Made by a program: the position numbers and the translations under genes. Below the pieces are notes generated by a model that saw only the letters and a list, made by a program, of their open reading frames with translations, was not told the DNA's origin and did no database searches. 64,000 nucleotides of DNA from Populus alba (taxonomy: Eukaryota; Streptophyta; Magnoliopsida; Malpighiales; Salicaceae), in assembly GCF_005239225.2 (NCBI RefSeq), contig NC_133292.1, positions 8,466,985-8,530,984 of the forward strand, written 5' to 3'. Each line of letters begins with the position of its first letter. Positions within the stretch are counted from its first letter, which is position 1. Positions 50,160 through 60,729 of this stretch are shown piece after piece.

Positions 50160-53100
50160 GTAGTAGATAGATCTATAGAGACTGTTAGTTGGCTGACGGC
50201 CATTTGTATACAATTTTTCCATTATAACTCTTTCCTTTGCTTCTTTGAACAAAAGATGAAATCAAATTTGATTACGCTAATTAATTGACTGTAGCTTTCA
50301 ATGATTTTGCAGTCATATTAGAGCAAAATGTATAATGTGATTATAGAAGCGAGAAACACATCTATTTGCACTTTTGGATGTCGATTACTATTCTCTTTTT
50401 CCGATCATGGAAATCGGTAGTTAAGGCATGTTTGAAAATCTTTGGAAAACACTCAGAAACCCAATACATCGGGTAACCAACAACTTATACCGATTGAATG
50501 ATGAAGATTAGTTACCTGTGCAAGTGCATTTCATTCCTTGATTTCTGGTTATTCTTCTTTAATAAGATTAGAAAAGCATTATAGTGGACAAAAAACCAAC
50601 TTAACCGTATAATACAAGAACAAATTGCAGAGAATTATGCAGATGAAACTGAATTAAACAAAAAAAAAAACGATTTTATATGTATAATAATAAATTGTGA
50701 GTCAATGAATTTGACTTTCCATTTACAGACACGGTGCGCTCTTAAAAAAAAAGTACATCTTCAGTTTTGATTGACCCTACTGTAAATAATATTCTTTGTA
50801 ATATTAGTTTTATATCTAGTTCGTCAGAAGTTCGAAAAGCGATCGATGGGGATGCCTTAATGATGGTTCGGGAGAATTAATAAATAGCTTCCTGGATTCT
50901 ACACTAGCATATGCTTTCCAGCACGTCATGTTAAGAAGGATATTCAGTTGCTGCTTACGTTCAAATAGTGACATATTGAACGGCATATTGTTTTTTAAAA
51001 AAATATATTAAAATAGCAGTGTATTAAATTAATTTTTGTTGATTATGAAAAAATTCATGATTATAGACAGGAAAACATGATAACCTCATTTAACCTATAT
51101 AAAAACAAATCAAGAAGATCAATATGATAAATCAAATATTGAAAGCCAAAAAAAGTACAAAATCTAAAAAAAGAAGGTAAAAAAAGCATGCAACTCAAGA
51201 AAATAAACCAGTGAATACAAGTAATCTAAAACAATGTTTGGTTCCAATAGACAAAATTGATCAGATTCCCATAAAAGTTTCACCATGTGATAAGGGTCTT
51301 GAAGAAATTCGAGTTAAATTCCTTCCCTCTCGACCACTTCAAAAAGAAACCTTCGTTGTCATTAATCATAAATAAAGATTGTTATTGAGGTGGCCTGCGC
51401 TCGATGAATAGCCTCCTTTTCTTTTGGGGGCAAGCCAAATGATTAATTCATTGAAACAAGGAGCGAAAAGGCACTCAAGCGGAAAGAAAAGCATCCTGAT
51501 GAGAGAAGACGAAGCTCCCACAAAATTACAAGCCTTCAAAAGCAGACAAAAGAAATCATTTCAGACCAAAAAAATGTATGCTTCCAGTTTCAAATCTGTA
51601 AGTCAGTCAATCCTTTGAAGCAGAGCTCGAGACCGGTTAAATGGTGTCACTTCAACAGCTACCAGTTATTCCAGCTCTTTTGACCATTAGTTCTAGGTCT
51701 GCTTCACGCTGCAGAAGACGTCAATTGTATGCAATTTTTCGTCTGATCTCGTAAATAATACATCTCCTTTGTGCAGTACTTTAACTTTGACTATATATAC
51801 ATGTGCTTTCCAGCACGTCATGTTCGAAAAACGAAATTGTTTTGGGTTTGATGGGTGGATGAGAAAACATACCCATCACCACTCTTTCTTTCTTTTTCTT
51901 TTTTCTTTTTTTATCAAGAACGACGGGGCTAAAGCCTAACGCATAAAATTACAATTTACAAGCAACACAAGCAAGGTAACATATATTCCATGAGTATCTT
52001 CAACGAACGAGTTTGAAAACATCCCATGATAGTCTTGTAATTATGGTGATGAATCTGTGGGCATGCAAATGAACAGATAGAGTAATGGTAGAGCAATTCA
52101 ATTTAGTTGGTGAACATTGTTTAAAGTCCCGAATTTGAAGGACAGATAGTACTAAGAAAAACACTAGTTTCTCTTTACAATCAACGTGTTTTGTTGAAGA
52201 TGATATATTTGCTAGTATTGAGTTTGTGATTGTAGGAGAGTGCCAATCAAATCAATGGAGGGTGATGGATGATGAATATCACCAATGGTTGATCATTTTA
52301 AAAAAATTAAAATAGTTCGTTATTTTAATTAAAAAAAATTAAACTTTGTTTTACTCAAAATCAACTCAGATTTTTTATCAAGTCAGATCAAGTTATTTTT
52401 TCAAAAATCATATTATATAATAAATAACAAATAACATCCTATTAATTATTTAATTTTCAGATCTATAAAAAAAAAAAAAAAAAAAGTACAGATACAACGA
52501 AAAAGGACAAAATGAAACTCATAATTTACTCAAAATCAACACAAGCAAGGTAACATGCATCCCGTGAATATCTTCAACGATCAAGTTTGAAAACATCCCA
52601 TTATAGTCTTGTAATTATGGTGATGAATACGGGCACGCAAATGAACAGGTAATGGTAGAGCAATTCAATTTAGTTGGTGAACATTCTTTAAAGTCCCGAA
52701 TTTGAAGGGCAGGTAGTCCTAAGATAAACACTAGTTTCTCTTTACAATCACCGCATTTTGTTGCAGATGATTTGCTAGTATTGAGGTTGTGATTGTAGGA
52801 GAGTGCCAATTAAATCAGTGGAGGGTGATGCATGATGAATACCAACAATGGTTGATCATTTAAAAAAATATAGTTTTATCTTGATAAAAAAAAAAATATG
52901 AAGAGAATAAAAGCTGAGTTTTTATTTGATTTACCCAAAATCATTCTAAATTTTTTTATCAGATCAGATAAAGTTATTATGGTATACAATAAGTAATTAA
53001 TGATATCTTATTAATTATTTTTCAGATCTACATTAAAAAATATATAGATATAAAAAAAAATCATAACTTTCTAAAAGTGATAAAAAATATATTTATCTAG

Positions 53101-53560
53101 AATTTCTCTTTCATACTTATATCTATTTAAAAATATATTTAAAAAATAACTAATAAAATATCACTAATTAATTCATAAACACCTAGAAATTATTTCTAGA
53201 GTATTCCTTTTCTATTTTTTTTAACACGAATCTATTTAAACTCTATACCAGCCTATTCTTAAATTAACATGTTTTTATAATAAATAACAAAACACAATTT
53301 TGAAATTGCGTTGGCCTTCTTGTCATATCTTCGAAGTTTGGTAAATGTCCTCTCTCATTCTTTACTTTTTCAAATACATCATTAACTTTCATCCAACAAA
53401 AAAATAATTTTTTTATTTTGTTATATTAATACATCAAAATTATAAAAAAATATTAATGATATATTTTAAAATTAAAAATATCTTTAAAATACAATAAAAG
53501 ACAAAAATAAAAGTTATTCCAATCACACCCGAAATGATTGAAACAACCTTGGATTGGATG
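50160..53560. repeat. Upstream flank of copy C, paralogous to that of copy D
   Basis: 50,160-50,900 matches about 58,790-59,390, and 51,790-53,550 matches about 59,410-60,590, with scattered substitutions. The 50,918-51,806 segment is bounded by direct repeats of GCTTTCCAGCACGTCATGTT and is absent from the D flank. 51,490-51,720 also matches 37,620-37,860 upstream of copy A. Within the block, 51,940-52,300 and 52,545-52,860 are internal duplicates (CAAGCAAGGTAACAT, then AACATCCCATGATAGTCTTG-like). No gene. Confidence 0.7.
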
Positions 53561-54655
53561 TCCGTAACCATAGAATGCTTGCACCTGGTGTATTTTTGTC
53601 ACCTCTTGGCTATTGCACTTGAACAGCGTGCACCTAATAGTGTTTTTGTGCTCGTGGGGTCGGGTGATTTGTAACTAATATCCATGTAACGCGTCGAAAA
53701 CAGCTGTCTTTGCATCGGTGTGTTTTTGAAGAAATAATACATGTTATTTTTAAAATATTTTTTATTTTAAAAAATTATTTTTAATACAAACATATTAAAA
53801 TAATAATAAAAATTTAAATAAAAACAAATCTTTAAATTTTCATGAAATATAATTTGTATGACGTTTCTAACAGCTCATTAAGTTACAATGCATTTGATTG
53901 GATTCTCTTACTTCAGTCGCATGTCTTAAAAGCATTTTAAATAACAAAAAAATTATTTTTCAAAGAAAACTTATTGATATGGTTTTTTAATAATGTGAAT
54001 ATAATTTTATTTATACACACACATATATTCTAATAAAAAAAATTAAATTAACAATTCATTTATATTTTAATATTGATACTTTTAATAAGAAAACCTATTG
54101 AATAATATATTTTAATATTTTTGATAGAAATGGAAGGCTTCATTTTCTTCAACATAAAAGTAACTTTTTATTTAGCTCTTTCATTGAAGCCATAAAATAA
54201 AAAAGAAAAGCTAAAAACTTACTTTTGACTACTCTCTCATTAAAAATACCCTTACAAGCCACCTTCCTTTTCGCCAGTCATTTTCACCTGCCATTATATG
54301 TGTATGAACATTTAACTTTTTACCACAATTATTCAAGGTGATGAAAGTTAAATATGAGTTATTGAGTTTAAATCTTATTTTGTTAATTTATCATTGATAA
54401 AAAAAAAAAAACCAATGAAAAGAACAAAAAAAAAAGTCTTCAAATCTAGGCTTCAAGTACCCCAGCCATCTCCAAATAACATCGTGTAATTTAAGGCAAG
54501 CTTCTGTGTTATGATGTTAACATATCTATGTCAACATATTTATGGATGTCACAACTAACATATTATCATATCAATAGATATATCATGTTATTGTGTTGAT
54601 ATAATGTTATTAACATTACACAATCATCTATATAACAATTGATATAGTGATTTAT
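53561..54655. other. AT-rich intergenic DNA
   Basis: Contains MITE-like sequence at about 53,715-53,830 and simple A-runs. No gene. Confidence 0.45.
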
Positions 54656-55900
54656 CACTACCATGATATTTATATTTACTAACGGTATTTGTACTATCAT
54701 TCCATTGGTAATTAATTTACCAATGAAATTATCGATGGAAATGTTATGTCGATAAATCCTTCATTGGTATTTTTTTGTCTGTCGGTAAGTCTATTGGTAA
54801 TAAAAAAATTATTTTACCGATGGAAAAAAGCATGAAAAAAAAATATATTTGCTTCATTTCATCGGTATTTTCTCGGCATGTCCATATATAATTCCGTCGG
54901 TAATTATTTAAAAATATTTTAAAAAATCTATTTTACAAAACTATAAAATAATTAAATTAATATAATTCAACACTCTATAATACTCAAAACACTTCAAAAA
55001 AAAAAAAGAAAAAAATCAACTCAAACAAATTTGCAACAAATAAATAACAAAAAAAATAAATTCAACTAAAAAAATTCATATGAAAAAAATAAAGTTGCAA
55101 TTGCTCAAAATTTAAAAATCCTATAAATAAATCAATTAAAATTGATCTCATAAGGAATAAAAAAAATCCTACAACAACATGCATACAATTATTAAGGAAA
55201 ACAAATAAAAAAAATAAAAAAAAACAAATATAGTGAAAAAAAAAAACACGAAAAAAGAAGAAATTTTTTTTTATCTTAATGTAAAAATCATAAAGTATAT
55301 TAATTAAAAAAAAAACTAAAAAGAAAAAAAAGGAGAAAAATACATACTTGAGCATGGAGGAGAAAAGAAGGAGTTGAGGAGAGAAGAGAAGAGAAAAAAA
55401 ATAAATATTGATATTTTTTACATATAGAAAAGAAGAAGAAGAAGAAGAAAGGAGCCTTGTTTGTTTTGAAATTGAGGATTCCACACTTTTTATTGAGGTG
55501 TGTTTACTAACGATTTTCAGACGAATAATTAAATATTAATATTTTTAATCAAAAAATTTTAGAAACCGTCAAATATCACCATCGATGATTTTATCTTAAA
55601 TATTTAATTTAAAATTTTAATTTAATCAAAATTTTTTAGAAACCCGTCAAATAACATTGACGACCTTTTAATCCATTAGTTATTTAGTTTTTAAAAAACA
55701 ACAATTAACAGTGCAATTGAGGGGTGAACAGTTCCAGAGCTCTCTGGAAAATACCAATGGTATTTTTCGTTGATGATTCCGTTTGTAATTGATATGATAA
55801 ACAATGTTAACATTTTACTAACGAAATTACTAACGGATTGTACCGATGGAATAAATTCCATCAATAATTTCATTGGTAAAAATGACTCGTCATTGGTTTT
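54656..55900. mobile_element. Truncated CACTA element, inverted relative to the first
   Basis: It begins CACTACCATGATATTT, matching the reverse complement of the right end of the element at 43,966-45,428, and then runs through degenerate ACCGA(C/T)GGA motifs. Its AAGAAG tract and the block AGAGCTC(T)GGAA...CAATTGAGG mirror the first element in reverse. It stops at about 55,900, so the last ~180 bases of the other terminus are missing. It is more decayed than the first copy. Confidence 0.65.
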
Positions 55901-57176
55901 TTTGCTTTGTTTAAATTTTGTGTATTTTTTAATATGGTGATATCAACAATAAATTTAAAAAATATATATTATTTTAATATATTTTCAAATAAAAAAATAC
56001 TTAAAAAAATAACTACAACTCTACAGGTTTGAAAACATGTGAAAACAATATGGATACAATTCTCAAAACAAAAAATAAATCTCATTCCTACTTAAGCTAG
56101 AACAACAAGATAAGACATTTTATTTTTAATTAATATTAATTAGTATATTATATTTAAAAAATCCACCTATTAAACTAATATATAATTAATCATAAAATAA
56201 TTAATAATATTTATAAAAAAACTTTAATTTTCTTAAAAACAATAATATAAGTGAATAAATATTTAAATATCATTCTATAAGATGATTCAATATATATATA
56301 TATATATAAAACATCCAAAAACCTGGGAACAATGTCTTTAGTGGCAGAAAGGGAGGGGCGCCATGCACTATCCTCGTACACTATTCAGCGCATCAATAAT
56401 GGAAACCAGGTCCGAAACCATTAATGTTGGTGCTGAAAAGGGAAACACATGCGAAAGAGGTTTCCGTTTCCGTTGGTAGTGAAAACGTTTTCGATTTGTG
56501 GGCTCCATAGAAAGGACATTTATTTTCAGTGAAAAATATTACTTTCGTTATTAAATTAAAGTTTTTTCCAATAATTTTAATAAATTAATGTTAAATATAT
56601 ATATATATATATATAATAATTTAACATATTTTCAAATAAAAAATATTTTTAAACATCATATTATATAACAATACATGATCCTGGATTGAAGACCGAAAAA
56701 TCCTTGAGACACTAATTTTTCAAAACTAGAAGGTTCGGAATTTGTTGTCCTCCACCAACTTGATGATCTATCATTTATACTTTCTTAAAAAATAAACATA
56801 TACCTTTGTATTTCTTTGAGTTTTGATTACTACTCGACATTATAAAGATCCTAGATATAATAAAATTTATATATACCCAAATCATAAGACAATCATGAAT
56901 ATAATAAAAACTAAAAATATTACAACAATTTTAATTATCAACAGCCATCACAAGCAATTCAAACCAATAAGATTTTAGCAAATTATAAATAGGAAAGTAC
57001 AGAAATTCGATAACAACCATACATATGGCCTTTATATGGCATTTGGCCTTTACTGTATATTATTAATAGCTAATTAAAAGAAGGAAAACGTAGACAAGTA
57101 CATAACAAGAGTAATTTCATCATACTAACACTGGATTAAACCAGTTCCATATTCACTGCATATATAGCAAATCTCC
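55901..57176. other. 3' flank of UGT copy D
   Basis: 56,318-56,450 repeats 42,345-42,480 and, in part, 60,750-60,900. 56,680-57,176 is the 3' flank shared with copy C. AT-rich filler lies between. No gene. Confidence 0.5.
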
Positions 57177-58652
57177 TCATGCCGATGACCCCACCAGTTC
57201 AACCACTTTCTCGTTCGAACCAATACACTTTCTAGCAATCTCAGACTCATTCGCTTTTACAATATCGTCAGTAAAATATCGTATATTCCAGTCGGAGGAA
57301 CCACCCTCAGCCACTGCTGCCTCCGCTGCCTCCTTCCATTTCATTGCATTCTCCTTCATTTCCACTGCCTTAGGTCCCGCTGTGGCCTCCGACAAGCATT
57401 TCTCTATCTCATCACGAGTAATCAGTTTGTTCTCCGCTTGTCCGCGGCTCATTCTCACACCAACCTTAAAGATGTCGACCAGATATTTTGCATTAGTTAC
57501 TTGATCACCCCATTGAGGGAAAGCCACCACTGGCATGCCTGATGTGAGTGCTTCCATAGTAGAGTTCCACCCACAATGTGTTACAAAGCACGCAACTGAC
57601 GGGTGAGCTAAAACCTTCTCTTGAGGACTCCATTGCACCACCTTGCCCCTGTCTCCTGCTTTCTTCGAGAACCCATCTGGCAGAACAGGGAGGTCATGTC
57701 CTGCATCTTTGTGGGGTGCTATCATAGCTAACAAGAAGGAGACGCCCGAATTCAATAACCCATAAGCGATCTCGTTCCATTGGTCTTGCTTCAATTGCAC
57801 GAGACTACCGAAAGACACATAAACAACTGATGAAGGTGGCTTTGTGTCAAGCCATTCGATGCAATCATCTGCCTTCAGCAAGTCTCCATGGACCGTTGTC
57901 TGTGGTGCCTTGGGATTTCTGAATAGTGGCCCAACGGCCTTGATGGGGAAGATTTCGGACATGTGCTTGATAAGATCTGGTTCAAGCTCTTCGAATGTTT
58001 CCATCAGGATGCAAAATTGCTTGTCAAGATTTTTGTACTGATCTAAAATAGCCCTCCTCAAGGAAGGATAAGGAGTTGTAGGATATACGATACCAGGCAC
58101 TTCATCATGTTTTAGGAGAGGCATGCATGGTAACTGGACATCTATCTCGGGGTGCTCCTCATCAGGGAAAGGTACAGTACCGTGATAGTAATGGTAATAT
58201 GAGGCAAAACTAGCGCAGGATTGAATCCAAAGCATTGCAGAAGGGAGACCTAGAGTTGTGGCCACATCTGTAACCCAAGGAATGAAAGGGTTGTGCACGA
58301 GGCAAGAAACAGGCCGCCCTTGCTCTGCATTTTTCTTGATCATTTGAGGAATTACTTGTTTACCAACAAGCTCAAGTTGAAGTAAGTATTGATTAAGGTC
58401 TTGGTGCCAATCCTCGTCGTCTCCCCATCCATCTTCAAAGAATTCAAACCGGATAAAGCCATCACCGAACGGGGTCAGCTTATCTATGACGCCACTGGCT
58501 TTTCTCATCTGTTTGCCAATGGTTTCAGTAGTGGAGAAGGTGACAAGGAAGCCTTTGGAGGCAAGAATTTTTCCAAGTCTAAGTAAAGGATTTACATGGC
58601 CTTGGGCTGGGAAAGAAACAAGGAAGAGATGGCCAAGAGACTTGGAAACCAT
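57177..58652 (-). CDS. UGT84A-type UDP-glucosyltransferase, copy D
   Basis: 491 residues, the most diverged of the four. The catalytic His19, Asp129 and the PSPG box are kept. An in-frame 33-base deletion removes 11 residues near the C-terminus (the EFPVSVVVKS stretch of the other copies), outside the known catalytic regions. Differences cluster in the acceptor half: VSCLVHNPF in place of VCCLINNPF, QSCASF in place of QSCACF, PGIVYPTTP in place of PSFLHPTTP, and later GSLVQL, MIAPHKD and GFSKKAGD. The frame is open throughout, so it is probably functional, perhaps with a changed acceptor. The start is the ATG at 58652; the ATG at 58670 would add six leader codons not used in the other copies. 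Confidence 0.9.
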   Translation of the reverse strand: MVSKSLGHLFLVSFPAQGHVNPLLRLGKILASKGFLVTFSTTETIGKQMRKASGVIDKLTPFGDGFIRFEFFEDGWGDDEDWHQDLNQYLLQLELVGKQVIPQMIKKNAEQGRPVSCLVHNPFIPWVTDVATTLGLPSAMLWIQSCASFASYYHYYHGTVPFPDEEHPEIDVQLPCMPLLKHDEVPGIVYPTTPYPSLRRAILDQYKNLDKQFCILMETFEELEPDLIKHMSEIFPIKAVGPLFRNPKAPQTTVHGDLLKADDCIEWLDTKPPSSVVYVSFGSLVQLKQDQWNEIAYGLLNSGVSFLLAMIAPHKDAGHDLPVLPDGFSKKAGDRGKVVQWSPQEKVLAHPSVACFVTHCGWNSTMEALTSGMPVVAFPQWGDQVTNAKYLVDIFKVGVRMSRGQAENKLITRDEIEKCLSEATAGPKAVEMKENAMKWKEAAEAAVAEGGSSDWNIRYFTDDIVKANESEIARKCIGSNEKVVELVGSSA

Positions 58653-58765
58653 TTTTGTTTTGACAGGCAAAGAGACAGAAGAGATTGATGTACAGGAGAG
58701 GACTTGATGAGTTTTGGGAATGGGTGATGATGAGCATGGAATGAAAGGATGCAGATATATATAGC

Positions 58766-58772
58766 ATTTATA
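58766..58772 (-). promoter_or_regulatory. TATA box of UGT copy D
   Basis: TATAAAT on the minus strand, 114 bases before the ATG. Confidence 0.6.
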
Positions 58773-58789
58773 AGGAGCTACATTCGAAG

Positions 58790-60600
58790 TTTTTAGTAGT
58801 AGATAGATCTATAGAGACTGTTAGTTGGCTGACACATCTATTTGCAATTTTATATTAGTTTGGGAATGAGTGATTATTATTCTCTTTTTCCGATCATGGA
58901 AATCAGTAGTTAAGGCATGTTTGAAAATCTTTTGAAAACACTCAGAAACCCAATACATCGGGTAACCAACAACTTATACCGATTGAATGATGAAGATTAG
59001 TTACCTGTGCAAGTGCATTTCATTCCTTGATTTCTGGTTATCTATGAAAGATTTCTGGTTATTCTTCTTTAATAAGATTAGAAAAGCATTATAGTGGACA
59101 AAAACCAACTTAACCGTATAATACAAGAACAAATTGCAGAGAATTATGCAGATGAAAACTGAATTAAACAAAAAAAAACGATTGTAGATGTATATAATAT
59201 TAATAATAAATTGTGAGTCAATGAATTTGACTTTCCATTTACAGACACGGTGCGCTTTTAAACAGAAAAAAAGTACATCGTCAGTTTTGATTGACTCTAC
59301 ATTAATTAATATTCTTTGTAATATTAGTTTTATATCTAGTTCGTCAGAAGTTCGAGAAACGATAGGTTTGGATGCTTCCTGGATTCTTCGTGTCTGTTTG
59401 CTTCCTGGATTCTATACTAGCATATGCTCCAGCACGTCATGTTCGAAAAACGAAATTGTTTTGGATGGATAAGAAAACATACCCATCGCCACTCTTTCTT
59501 TCCTTTTTCTTTTTGTTTTTTATCATGAACGACGGGGCTAATGCCTAAAACATAAAATTACAATTTACAAGCAACACAAGCAAGGTAACATATATCCCAT
59601 GAGTATCTTCAACGATCGAGTTTCAAAACATCCCATGATAGTCTTGTAATTATGGTGATGAATCTGTGGGCATGCAAATAAACAGATAGAGTAATGGTAG
59701 AGCAATTCAATTTAGTTGGTGAACATTGTTTCAAGTCCCGAATTTGAAGGACAGGTAGTCCTAAGATAAACACTAGTTTCTCTTTACAATCACCGCATTT
59801 TGTTGCAGATGATTTGCTAGCTAGAATTGAGGTTGTGATTGTAGGAGAGTGCCAATTAAATCAATGGTGGGTGATGGATGATGAATATCAACAATGGTTG
59901 GTCATTTTTAAAAAATAGTTTTATTTTGAAAATAAAAAATCAAGAGATTAAAGGCTGAGTTTTTATTTGATTTACTCAAATCAATCCAAATTTTTTTATC
60001 AGGTCATGTCAAGTTATTTATAAAAAAATTCATCGTATTCAATAAATAACTAATAACATCCTATTAATTATTTTTCAGATCCGTATTAATAAAAATACAG
60101 ATACAATAAAAAACAAAATAAAAACTTATAATTTATCAAAAGTGATAAAAAATATATTCATAAAGAATTTCTCTCTCTTACTTATATCTATTTAAAAAAA
60201 CACTCAAAAAATAACTAATAAACATTACTAATTAATTCATAAACACCTAGAATTTCTAGAGTTTCCCTTTTCTATTTTTTTTAACAGGAATCTATTTATA
60301 CTCTATATCGGACTATTCTTAAATTAACTTGTTTTTATATTAGTCACGAAACACATTTTGAAATTGCGTTGTCCTTCATGTCATGTCTTCGAAGTTTGGT
60401 AAATGTTGCTCTCATTCATTACTTTTCAAACACGTCATTGACTCTCATCCACCAAAAAAATAGTTTTTTCAAAGTTTTTTTTTTATATATATTAATATAT
60501 CAAAATTATATATATAAAAAATATTAATGATATACCTTAAAATTAAAAAAAAATTAAAGCTATTCCAATCACACCAGAAATGATTGAAACAATCTACAGG
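58790..60600. repeat. Upstream flank of copy D, paralogous to that of copy C
   Basis: It matches 50,160-50,900 and 51,790-53,550 as described for copy C, without the ~890-base segment lying between the direct repeats. No gene. Confidence 0.7.
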
Positions 60601-60729
60601 CAGAACACCAGAAATTTAGGAATTTTTTTAACAATATTTTATTTTAAACATCTTAATTAATTGAATATGTGTAAATTAATTTGTATACTTGTATTAATAA
60701 AAAATAAAATAAAATAAAATGCAGTCACA

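Noticed and set aside
55062..55484. 140-codon minus-strand frame rich in Phe and Leu
   Set aside because: It is the T-rich/TTC interior of a CACTA element read in one frame; low complexity.
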